Positions 30,822 through 37,987 of a stretch of DNA of 41,671 nt are shown piece by piece. The first letter of the stretch is position 1, and each line of letters begins with the position of its first letter. The notes below the pieces were generated by a model that had not been told where the DNA came from, ran no database searches, and saw only the letters and a program-made list of their open reading frames with translations. The stretch comes from Candidatus Dadabacteria bacterium. Lineage in GTDB: Bacteria; Desulfobacterota_D; UBA1144; Nemesobacterales; UBA2774. The position numbers were made by a program, and so were the translations under genes. The stretch lies in contig JADLGH010000018.1 in the NCBI GenBank assembly GCA_020849425.1, positions 1 through 41,671 of the forward strand, in the 5' to 3' direction.

Positions 30822-32066
30822 ATGAGACGCTCGACCCTGTTTCTTTCGGCGGTTTTATTCTCTCTGGCCGGATTTGTTGCGCCGTCCTACGGTGGGTTCA
30901 GCTTCGTGCCGAACGATCTGATGACGACGCCGTTCGGGCCCGCGTATGCCGATATTATCCTTGCCCCGGAAAACTTTCTTCCCTGCGAGGGAGGCCCCTA
31001 CGCCCTTTGTTACTACTCCGGCCCCGGGCCGTTCACTTGCGAGGCGACCGAGGACGGGAAATTCGCTAACTGCAAGTGCTTCGAGCTTCCTTACGGAAAA
31101 TATTTCGTCGATATTAACGCTATACAGAACGTGGATGTCTATTTCGAGACTGTGGACGTCTGCGGCGCCGATGGAAGCGGCTGCCAGGCGACAAACTCCG
31201 CCCCCGTCTGCGGTTACATCAACACGGGGACTTTCCTGCCGAATACGGACATGATTTCTACGTTCAGCTTCGACTGCGTGCCCGAGGAGGGCATAGGGCA
31301 GACGAACTGCGGGCAGTCCCTGTATGCGGGGTGCATGACCGCTCCCTGCACGAGAACGGGGGAGGACGGGATAGTCAACTGCCTCTGCCCGGCGTACGAC
31401 GGCCCGTACCAGGTAGGGCTCAACAACCAGGCCTGCACGCTGGGCGACGATCTCGTGTGGTCGGCGGCGTATAATCCGAACGTTACGGGGACCGCCCCGG
31501 TCCCGCCGCCCGGAGGATGCATCCCTGACGCCCCGGAGTCGCTTGGCGGGTGTCCGCTTATTACCTCCGACATTCCGCAGCCGCCTCCGAACATCGACTG
31601 CTCCCGGGTGTGCAGCGAGTACGAGAGCTGCCGGGGGGCGGGCGGCGTCGAGGTCGGGTATGCGTGCGACGCGACCCTCTGCACCTCGCGGTGTAACGAC
31701 AGCGGGCTCGTCGGGGACGCGTGCTCGGGGCTCAGCGGGTGCGAAATATCCGAAATAGCAAAGCTCGAAGTCGAGGTCGGCTGCAGCTGCTGCGCGAGCC
31801 AGATATGCGGCTGCGAAGCCGATACCGAAACGGAGCACGCCGTGTTCGCTCTTAATCAGCGGCAGAGGGACCTCGGCATCACGCCCCAGTGCGACGTGAA
31901 CGGGACGCTCTGCGGGGAGAGCAGGGCGACCGGGGGCGGCGGCGCGGGATGCGCCGTGGCCGGGCCGGGCGGAAAGGCCGGCTTATCGCTCTATCTCCTG
32001 GTCCCCGGGCTCTTGACGGCGGGCATAGTTCTCAGGAGATTCCGGGCCAGGACAAGCCGGCATTAA
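30822..32066 (+). CDS. Cysteine-rich surface protein with C-terminal sorting-like anchor
   Basis: 414 residues and 33 cysteines. The N-terminal signal peptide STLFLSAVLFSLAGFVAPSYG is clear. Two regions share a pattern, CEATEDGKFANCKC and CTRTGEDGIVNCLC, about 100 residues apart, suggesting an internal repeat. A denser Cys section follows (CSCCASQICGC). The C-terminus has a glycine run with a cysteine (GGGGAGCAVA), a hydrophobic helix (LSLYLLVPGLLTAGIVL) and an arginine tail, the three parts of a CTERM-type sorting signal. No family is recognised. It is followed 15 nt later by a 7-cysteine mini-protein. Confidence 0.78.
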   Translation: MRRSTLFLSAVLFSLAGFVAPSYGGFSFVPNDLMTTPFGPAYADIILAPENFLPCEGGPYALCYYSGPGPFTCEATEDGKFANCKCFELPYGKYFVDINAIQNVDVYFETVDVCGADGSGCQATNSAPVCGYINTGTFLPNTDMISTFSFDCVPEEGIGQTNCGQSLYAGCMTAPCTRTGEDGIVNCLCPAYDGPYQVGLNNQACTLGDDLVWSAAYNPNVTGTAPVPPPGGCIPDAPESLGGCPLITSDIPQPPPNIDCSRVCSEYESCRGAGGVEVGYACDATLCTSRCNDSGLVGDACSGLSGCEISEIAKLEVEVGCSCCASQICGCEADTETEHAVFALNQRQRDLGITPQCDVNGTLCGESRATGGGGAGCAVAGPGGKAGLSLYLLVPGLLTAGIVLRRFRARTSRH

Positions 32067-32081
32067 AACGGGAGGCTTAAG

Positions 32082-32285
32082 ATGAGGAAAATACTGTTTG
32101 CGCTCGTGATCGCCGCGGCGCTCGGTTCCGCCGGGCTTTATTTCGGGACCAAGCCTGTCGTGTGCGATGACTGTAATAAGGGCAAAAAGTGCAACACGTC
32201 CTACGACTGCGGCGAGATAGGCGTCTGCTACTGCCAGCCTACATACGAGGAAGAGGACGGCATGGGGACGTGCTATTTCGAATAA
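32082..32285 (+). CDS. Small secreted cysteine-rich protein
   Basis: 67 residues with a GGGAGG ribosome site. The signal sequence KILFALVIAAALGSAGLYF precedes a 40-residue mature part carrying seven cysteines (CDDCNKGKKC, YDCGEIGVCYCQP, GTCYF). The even spacing looks like a disulfide-knotted or metal-binding mini-domain. It is very probably co-transcribed with the 33-cysteine protein. Function is unknown. Confidence 0.7.
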   Translation: MRKILFALVIAAALGSAGLYFGTKPVVCDDCNKGKKCNTSYDCGEIGVCYCQPTYEEEDGMGTCYFE

Positions 32286-32340
32286 ACGGCGGACGGCCCC
32301 GGGAACGCGCCTCTCCAGGCTTAGATCCCGTACGTCGCGG

Positions 32341-33039
32341 TTATTCGCAGCCCTTTAAGAGTTTGTCCACCGAGGCGGCGAACCCCCTCAATTCCGGGGG
32401 GACGTCTATCCCGAACAGCATTACGTCTACGGGGTCGAGGTCCTGCTGATAGGCGCTGAAGGTGTCCCCGCTCGCGTAAACGAGCGTGCTCCCCGAGGGG
32501 TCGAATCCCTGTATGGGCCCGCCCGGGGGCTTTACGTATGCGACGAAGGATTTGTCCTTCCCCGCGCTTTTTTCGCCCACTTCACCCGCTCCGGAGCTGG
32601 AGGCGGTCAACTGAAGCTGGTCTCCGAGAGCCGACTTCATCCCCGCCTTGTCCGTCACGAATATGAGCACGCCGCCTCCGCTTTCGCCGAAAGACTCGAC
32701 GTTGGTCAGATGGTAGAAAAGCGGCGGCGAAGGTTTACGGGTCCCCTGGGCCCTGCAGGTAAGGAGTCCCGTTCCGGCGAAATCGTCCCTGCCGGGTACG
32801 GGCGCGATCGACGGGATGACTATAAAACAGTTCGACTCGCATACGAGCTCTTTCGGAATGGATTTCGCAGGATCTGTTCCGGCGTCGGCCGTTACGCCGT
32901 TTAAGAAGGCGGACGCGCCGCCCGATATTTTCTCTACGGCGGTCTTTACGTTAAACCCTTCCGTCTGCGCACTTGCCGGCGGCGCTGCCGCGAATATTAT
33001 GAGGACTGCCGTGATAATAACGTTCAGCGGACGATTCAT
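32341..33039 (-). CDS. Exported protein, resembles SYLF/Ysc84 lipid-binding family
   Basis: 232 residues. The signal peptide PLNVIITAVLIIFAAAPPASA is followed by CFIVIPSIAPVPG, GTGLLTCRAQGTRKPSPPLFYHLTNV and GGGVLIFVTDKAGMKSALGDQLQLTASSSGAGE. That order resembles SYLF/Ysc84 domains, which have 'VIP...G..L..R....W..P.FY', a glycine-rich strand, then 'lv..k.....lg'. The resemblance is moderate and unsearched. It is convergent with the small Cys-rich gene, 55 bp away. Its own ATG has AGGAG 9 nt upstream. Confidence 0.6.
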   Translation of the reverse strand: MNRPLNVIITAVLIIFAAAPPASAQTEGFNVKTAVEKISGGASAFLNGVTADAGTDPAKSIPKELVCESNCFIVIPSIAPVPGRDDFAGTGLLTCRAQGTRKPSPPLFYHLTNVESFGESGGGVLIFVTDKAGMKSALGDQLQLTASSSGAGEVGEKSAGKDKSFVAYVKPPGGPIQGFDPSGSTLVYASGDTFSAYQQDLDPVDVMLFGIDVPPELRGFAASVDKLLKGCE

Positions 33040-33129
33040 GGGCGCTCTCTCCTGACGTCTTTCATGACCCGTTAACCTATTTGAAAAAAATTAAGAGCCC
33101 GTTAAGCGGGTGTTAAAAAGCGATTTGGG

Positions 33130-33636
33130 CTACTTATCCTGGAGGCAGGGGAGCCACGGGATGTCCGTTATTCCCGGGTCGATGCCGAGCTGTTTCATGA
33201 GCGTCGTTATCTGCCCCCTGTGGTGCGTCTGGTGGTTGAAAAGATTTACCGCGAGCATCCATCTCGGGAGCGTCCTTTCCTTCTTGTCGACGTTGCTTAC
33301 GTATGAATACTCGCCGCCGAGGTATTCCGGCGTCAGTTTACGGGCCCAATCCAGTATCTCGCCGTCCAGCTTTTCCTGCGCCGCTCTCAGCTCGTCGAAC
33401 TCGTCGAAGAAATCGGCCCCTATCTGCCGGGGGGTGTAGGTGTCGTCCCTCAGCCTTTCGATCCAGGATATATCGCCGTAGTAGATGTGATTCAGGGTGC
33501 CGTGGATCGATTTGAAGAAGGCGCCCATGTCCTTCTTCCTGTCGGCGTCGGGGATGGCGGCGCATTTCTCGTATATCTTGCCGTCCATCCATTTGTTGTA
33601 TTCGGCCATGAGCTCGTAGTAATTCCGGGGAAACAT
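33130..33636 (-). CDS. DinB-family protein
   Basis: 168 residues with an AAAGGAGG ribosome site. The fold is a four-helix bundle with the three metal-binding histidines of DinB/YfiT proteins visible: one in IHGTLNHIYYGD and two in NHQTHHRGQI. The start YYELMAEYNKWMDGKIYE is typical. Related proteins act as thiol-dependent transferases or hydrolases, but most have no known substrate. It lies at the downstream end of a minus-strand run of small genes. Confidence 0.88.
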   Translation of the reverse strand: MFPRNYYELMAEYNKWMDGKIYEKCAAIPDADRKKDMGAFFKSIHGTLNHIYYGDISWIERLRDDTYTPRQIGADFFDEFDELRAAQEKLDGEILDWARKLTPEYLGGEYSYVSNVDKKERTLPRWMLAVNLFNHQTHHRGQITTLMKQLGIDPGITDIPWLPCLQDK

Positions 33637-33700
33637 GGGGCGCCTCCTTTGAAATCCCTGACGAAATCCCCGCCCTAATGAAGGGCTCTCTACCGGGGAT

Positions 33701-34048
33701 TTACAGCAGATGATAGATAAGCATGAATATATACTTAAGGTTTTTAACCTTGTCCCTGACTTCGTGCGTGTCGCTCATGGTGCGCACCTGTAGCTCCAGA
33801 AAGCTGTTGTAGTGTGATGCGACCGTACTGAATTCCTCGAAGGTTACCTTGATCGGATCGTAAATCATGATCGGGCGGATGTTGGCTTTCGCGCTCTCGA
33901 TCACGAGCTCGTCTCCGTCTACAATGGTCAGGAACCAGCGCTCGGAATCCGGGAGGGGAAGCTCCATGCCGGAGCCCACCTTGGATCTCAGGAGCTCCCA
34001 TTCCTGTTTTTTGTCGTCGGAAAAGTCGATTTTTCTGTCGAATAGCAT
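33701..34048 (-). CDS. Small protein of unknown function
   Basis: 115 residues with an AAGGAGG site 9 nt before the ATG. The sequence is mixed alpha/beta, soluble, and has no cysteines or signal peptide. Blocks such as ERWFLTIVDGDELVIESAKANIRPIMIYDP suggest a beta-rich centre, with a helical end (DKVKNLKYIFMLIYHLL). I recognise no family. It sits between DinB and the acidic secreted protein, 64 and 85 bp apart. Confidence 0.6.
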   Translation of the reverse strand: MLFDRKIDFSDDKKQEWELLRSKVGSGMELPLPDSERWFLTIVDGDELVIESAKANIRPIMIYDPIKVTFEEFSTVASHYNSFLELQVRTMSDTHEVRDKVKNLKYIFMLIYHLL

Positions 34049-34133
34049 GAACCCATGCCTCCTTGTGCGTTTTGTCGTGTAAGGGAGAATTTAACACGTT
34101 TTAATTGAACATTCTAATCCCGCGCTGGGGGCT

Positions 34134-34439
34134 TCAATCCGCCGCGGGATAATCGTCGGGCACTTCCTCGGACGGCGCATCTCCCGGCTCCGAATCGTCG
34201 GGGCCGAGGCCGTCGTCGAACGGGTCCGTGATCTCCGCCCCGGGGTCGGGATCTTCGAATAGCGGATCGGGGTTGCCTGAGTCCGGCATGGGAGGGGCTA
34301 TGTCGGTATCGTCGTACTGAACGAGGGGCCTATCTCCTGCAAGCGAGGGCAGGGCGGGTATAACCGCCGCCGCGCCGGTAAAGAGCAGCAGAAGAAGGAT
34401 GCGGAAAAGGGGCTTCGCGATTATTCTGTTCTTGTACAT
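34134..34439 (-). CDS. Small acidic secreted protein
   Basis: 101 residues with AGGAAG upstream. After a long hydrophobic signal (FRILLLLLFTGAAAVIPALPSLA) the mature part is about 65 residues, made mostly of D, P, E and G. It shares the pattern 'QYDDTDIAPP' with 'QYDPEDIAPP' in the next gene upstream (34502-35176), so the two are probably paralogues, this one lacking the PLV repeats. It is expected to be disordered. Function is unknown. Confidence 0.6.
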   Translation of the reverse strand: MYKNRIIAKPLFRILLLLLFTGAAAVIPALPSLAGDRPLVQYDDTDIAPPMPDSGNPDPLFEDPDPGAEITDPFDDGLGPDDSEPGDAPSEEVPDDYPAAD

Positions 34440-34501
34440 TTCGGCTTCCTTATATTATCCTCGCGGTATGAAAATCCGTCGGGCCCTGATTGGCGCATGC
34501 G

Positions 34502-35176
34502 CTATCTGGCCAGCGGCTCGGGCATCTTTACGACGGGGCTCGGCATTTTGACGACAGGGCTTCGCTGCGGAACTACAGGCGCGGGCCTCTTTACGAGGGG
34601 GTAGGGCTTCTTGACGAGGGGATTCGGCCTTTCTACCAGCGGGACCGGCTGCCTTACGAGGGGATATTCCTGCGCGGCCAGGGGGTCCGGCATATCGACC
34701 AGCGGATGCTCCTGCGTTACCAGGGGATAGGGGTGCTGAAGCGGATACTCCGGACTCTCCACCAGGGGATACTCCCTGTCTACGAGCGGGTCTTCCTGCT
34801 CGACGAGGAAAAGTGAATCGTCGGTATAATAGCTCTCCTCGTCATATTCGTCCCAGCCCGCGTCCGGATAGTACTGGCCATCGTCGTCCTGCCCCTCTTC
34901 GTAAGGGTCCATCATGTAGGGCTCGGTCTCGTCTATCGGGGGATCGGGGTCGTTTATAACGCTGTCCGGCGAAAGTGCGTCGTCCTCTATCTCCCCGGGG
35001 CCGGGGGCTTCGGGCGTGTCGGGCGCCGGAGGCGGGGCAATGTCCTCGGGGTCATACTGCGCCGTCTCGTAATATTCCGCCGCCCGCCAATCCTCTGCCG
35101 CCGCCGTGCCGGGCAGCACTGCCGGCGCGAGGACCGCGAGGATAAGTAACGCTGTGTATATTATTGCCGGTTTCAT
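34502..35176 (-). CDS. Secreted PLV-heptad repeat protein
   Basis: 224 residues from the ATG at 35176 (GGAGAAAG upstream). The signal peptide AIIYTALLILAVLAPAVLPGTAAA is followed by an acidic Pro/Asp/Tyr-rich region of about 100 residues. Then come about 13 tandem seven-residue repeats of the type YPLVxxP to the end. Early repeats carry D and E, late ones K and R. The regular Pro spacing suggests an extended, polyproline-like rod, possibly spanning or binding the envelope. It has no recognised family and lies in a run of small secreted proteins. Confidence 0.7.
   Translation of the reverse strand: MKPAIIYTALLILAVLAPAVLPGTAAAEDWRAAEYYETAQYDPEDIAPPPAPDTPEAPGPGEIEDDALSPDSVINDPDPPIDETEPYMMDPYEEGQDDDGQYYPDAGWDEYDEESYYTDDSLFLVEQEDPLVDREYPLVESPEYPLQHPYPLVTQEHPLVDMPDPLAAQEYPLVRQPVPLVERPNPLVKKPYPLVKRPAPVVPQRSPVVKMPSPVVKMPEPLAR
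34505..34792 (-). repeat. 21-bp-period coding repeat (PLV heptads)
   Basis: About 13 to 14 diverged copies of a 21-bp unit encoding [Y/N/S/D]-P-[L/V]-[V/A]-x-x-[P/E]. The units differ in nucleotide sequence while keeping the Pro-Leu-Val core, so selection appears to act on the protein rather than on recent slippage. It is not a CRISPR: it is in frame, has no spacers and is coding throughout. Confidence 0.75.
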
Positions 35177-35213
35177 ATCTTTCTCCGCCGGAGGGCGCTT
35201 GTTACGCCCCATT

Positions 35214-35642
35214 TCAGTCCTTTACGGCCGTCGCCGATATGACCACTATTTCGCTCAATTTATAGCTTTGCTCCCCGGCGCCGACCGTCATGCCGCCCTT
35301 AAGGTACGTCGCCTTGCTCCTGGGGGGGAGGGTTACGGGAAGCGTTGTCGTATTCGTCGCGATTATCCCCGCTACGGGGGCGGGATAGGACGTGTAAAGG
35401 AGCTTTACCCGCACGTCCCTGTACGTGACGTCGGAAGTGTTTTCTATGGTTACCGAGCTAAGCATCGCCACGCGTGCGGCTGTGTAGAAGGACCAGTCGG
35501 TGACCTTGATGAACCACTCGGGATGGAGAACCTGGTTGCTGTTGTAATCGAAGGCGTCCTCTGAATGGGCGCTCCGCTCCGTGTAACAAAACGCCGATAC
35601 CAGCAAGAGGGCCGTCAAGGCAACGGTGCTTAAACGCTTCAT
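35214..35642 (-). CDS. Secreted protein of unknown function
   Basis: 142 residues with a signal peptide (LSTVALTALLLVSAFCYTERSAHS). The mature part contains SSVTIENTSDVTYRDVRVKLLYTS and TTTLPVTLPPRSKATYLKGGM. This is the pattern of a small immunoglobulin-like beta sandwich, in which 'I.NtS...y.dv.v...y' is usual in FxLYD-type domains. That reading is tentative. The ATG has no clear ribosome site. It is the first gene of the minus-strand run and is divergent from the SCO gene across a palindromic promoter. Confidence 0.6.
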   Translation of the reverse strand: MKRLSTVALTALLLVSAFCYTERSAHSEDAFDYNSNQVLHPEWFIKVTDWSFYTAARVAMLSSVTIENTSDVTYRDVRVKLLYTSYPAPVAGIIATNTTTLPVTLPPRSKATYLKGGMTVGAGEQSYKLSEIVVISATAVKD

Positions 35643-35690
35643 GGATATAAGTTTAATATAAAAGCGCTCCCGGTACCACTGTTAAATCGC

Positions 35691-35722
35691 GTTCCATATG
35701 GAACCCTGTTCGCTGTTATAAT
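35691..35722 (+). promoter_or_regulatory. Palindrome GTTCCATATGGAAC with -10 of the SCO gene
   Basis: A perfect 14-bp palindrome at 35691-35704 lies in the divergent spacer. TATAAT at 35717-35722 is a perfect -10. The -35 position (35694-35699) falls inside the palindrome and does not match consensus, which suits an activator or a competing repressor. The predicted leader is only about 17 nt and has no Shine-Dalgarno. Confidence 0.5.
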
Positions 35723-35745
35723 TATCTCGCGACGCTGCGCATTCG

Positions 35746-36369
35746 ATGAAGAAAAACCTCTTGACAGGGATACTGCTTCTGGCCGCCGCCTCGGGATGGG
35801 GGCTCTTCGCATACCATTACACGAAACACGGCGGCGACGGGCAGTATTTCGGCAAGGCTTACCACCGCCCGGCGCCCGGCTTTTCGCTCGTCGATCACAA
35901 CGGAGATAAAATCGGCCTCGACAACTTCCGGGACAAGATCGTCCTCATTGCGTGGGGGTATACAAACTGCCCGGACGTCTGTCCCACGACCCTCGCCATG
36001 CTGTCGGGGGTAATGGACGGGCTCGGGGAGGATGCGGACCGTGTCCGGGTGCTGTTCGTGACGGTCGATCCCGAGAGGGACACATCTGAGAGGCTCAGGT
36101 CCTACGTCCCCTTTTTCAACGAGGAATTTATCGGCGTTACAGGGACGAGGGCCGATATAGACAAGGCCGCTTCGGACTACGGGGTTACGATAGTAAAGCA
36201 CGAGGCGGTCTACGGGAGGGGGGAGCACGACACCTGGGACCGCTACCTCATGACCCATACGAATACCGTCTATCTGGTGGACAGGGACGGCAATCTCCTG
36301 CTTACGTATCCGCACTACAAGCTGGATGCCGAGGGTATTACATCCGACATAAAAAAACTATTGCAGTAG
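35746..36369 (+). CDS. SCO1/SenC-family copper chaperone
   Basis: 207 residues with one N-terminal membrane anchor (LLTGILLLAAASGWGLFAY) and a thioredoxin-like domain outside. The copper-binding CxxxC is at C75 and C79 (CPDVCP) and the partner histidine at H171 (MTHTNTVYLVD). The family inserts copper into the CuA site of cytochrome oxidase or acts in copper and redox handling. No oxidase subunit is here. The next gene, 55 bp on, is a multicopper oxidase, so a copper-delivery pairing is plausible. Confidence 0.92.
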   Translation: MKKNLLTGILLLAAASGWGLFAYHYTKHGGDGQYFGKAYHRPAPGFSLVDHNGDKIGLDNFRDKIVLIAWGYTNCPDVCPTTLAMLSGVMDGLGEDADRVRVLFVTVDPERDTSERLRSYVPFFNEEFIGVTGTRADIDKAASDYGVTIVKHEAVYGRGEHDTWDRYLMTHTNTVYLVDRDGNLLLTYPHYKLDAEGITSDIKKLLQ

Positions 36370-36424
36370 CATGAGAAAAAATCTACAATGCAGGTTATCC
36401 GTACGCCGCTTCCAGGGAGGATTC

Positions 36425-37891
36425 ATGAGAGGGCTATCTCGAATTGCAGCCGGCATTTCGCTTTTGGTTCTGGTCTCGGTTCTGTCGGCGGGAGGATGCA
36501 GCGACAACAAGAAGAAGCCCGACAGGGAGGAATTCGTCAATCCCGTGGTCATTCACAGCCGTGACGGCGTCATAGACGAAGTTTTCGACGTGATCTTCTC
36601 GGAGCACGAGGTAAACGGCAGGAGCTTCGTCAGCGCGGCATACAACGGGACTTTCGTCCCCCCCGTCCTCAGCGTAAAGAGGGGCGACACAATACACCTC
36701 CGCGTGAACAACTCCATCGACCAGATGACGAACATGCACTATCACGGGATGAACATAAGCCCGCTGAGCCCGTCGGACGATATATTCATCATGATAACGC
36801 CTTCGAGCAGCTTCGATTACACCGTTAACATCCCCGAAGACCATCCCGAGGGTATGTTCTATTACCATCCGCACCTTTACGGCCTTACGGAAGAGCAGAT
36901 CATGGGCGGAATGTCGGGCGGCCTCCTCGTCGAGGGCGTGCTCGAGCCCTTCCCGCAGTTAGAAGGCATAAAGCGGCAGATCATGTACCTGAAGGACGTC
37001 CAGATACAAAACGGCGAGTTCCCGCCGCCAGGCGGCATCGACCCGAGCGCGCCGACAAACTTCACGGTTAACGGGCAGACCAACCCCGTCCTCAGGATAC
37101 GCCCCGGCGAGACCCAGTTCTGGACGCTCATGAACATCGGGGCCGATCTTTATTACGACCTCGAGCTCGAAGGACACAAATTTTACGAGATAGAGAGGGA
37201 CGGCAACAGGCGGAGCCGGACTGTCGAATACGAGGAGCTTCTTCTGCCGACCAGCTCCCGGGCCGGGGTGCTGGTCCAGGGGGGCGCGCCGGGCGTATAT
37301 ACGCTCAGGGCGAAGAAGTTCAACACCGGCCCGCAGGGCGATAATTACGGCGGCGCCACTCTTCTGACCATGATCGTCGAGGGCGATCCCGTGCTGGACC
37401 CGGTCGAGCTCCCGATTCCCGAAGCGGAGTTCCCCGTCGTCGGGAACCTCTGTGAAATGCCAGTTCAAAGGGAGCGTGACATCGTATTCTCCGAAACGGC
37501 CGACGGCGATACGTTCTTTATTAACGGGAAGGAATTCGATCCGAGCCGCGTCGATACGGTCGTCGAGATCGGGGGCCTCGAAAGGTGGAGGGTTCAGAAC
37601 ACATCGGGCGAGCTCCACGTGTTCCACATCCACCTGACGGACTTCCAGGTATGCGAGATAAACGGCGTCCCTCAGCCGTTCGTCGGCAGCCAGGATACGA
37701 TTAACATTCCCTACGAGGGGCAGGACCCCGATTTCGAAGGGCCCGGTGAAGCTATTATCGTGATTGATTTCAGGAATCCGATAATCGAGGGCAAGGCGGT
37801 CTATCACTGCCACATAGGCGAGCACGAGGACAACGGCATGATGGCAGTTTTCCAGGCCTGCCTGCCGGGGACGTGTCCGCCAGAGGAATAG
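36425..37891 (+). CDS. Multicopper oxidase lipoprotein
   Basis: 488 residues from the ATG at 36425 (CAGGGAGG upstream); a frame to 36371 has no such site. The signal peptide ends in a lipobox SAGGC, so the enzyme is anchored. All copper motifs are present: HYHG (H105, H107), YYHPHLYG, HVFHIHLTDF and YHCHIGEHEDNGMM (T1 Cys-His-Met and T2/T3 histidines). It couples substrate oxidation to oxygen reduction. The substrate could be metal ions, phenols or others and cannot be read from sequence. It follows the SCO gene closely. Confidence 0.93.
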   Translation: MRGLSRIAAGISLLVLVSVLSAGGCSDNKKKPDREEFVNPVVIHSRDGVIDEVFDVIFSEHEVNGRSFVSAAYNGTFVPPVLSVKRGDTIHLRVNNSIDQMTNMHYHGMNISPLSPSDDIFIMITPSSSFDYTVNIPEDHPEGMFYYHPHLYGLTEEQIMGGMSGGLLVEGVLEPFPQLEGIKRQIMYLKDVQIQNGEFPPPGGIDPSAPTNFTVNGQTNPVLRIRPGETQFWTLMNIGADLYYDLELEGHKFYEIERDGNRRSRTVEYEELLLPTSSRAGVLVQGGAPGVYTLRAKKFNTGPQGDNYGGATLLTMIVEGDPVLDPVELPIPEAEFPVVGNLCEMPVQRERDIVFSETADGDTFFINGKEFDPSRVDTVVEIGGLERWRVQNTSGELHVFHIHLTDFQVCEINGVPQPFVGSQDTINIPYEGQDPDFEGPGEAIIVIDFRNPIIEGKAVYHCHIGEHEDNGMMAVFQACLPGTCPPEE

Positions 37892-37922
37892 GGATTTTGT
37901 ATCTTTCTTGAGCTTCAATATT

Positions 37923-37947
37923 GTAGACAAGAACATTGTTTGTCTAC
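37923..37947. repeat. Inverted repeat GTAGACAA-N9-TTGTCTAC
   Basis: 8-bp perfect arms (37923-37930 and 37940-37947) lie just after the multicopper oxidase gene, at the left edge of the AT-rich segment. It may end the oxidase transcript, mark an insertion boundary, or serve as an operator. There is no T tract right after it. Confidence 0.4.
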
Positions 37948-37987
37948 TTACGAGAACTCTATTTTCGTTTTATTCTTGTTAATAGAT

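Noticed and set aside
34505-34792. CRISPR or satellite array
   Set aside because: The 21-bp period is in frame, with no spacers, and the copies diverge at DNA level while the Pro-Leu-Val core is kept in the protein.
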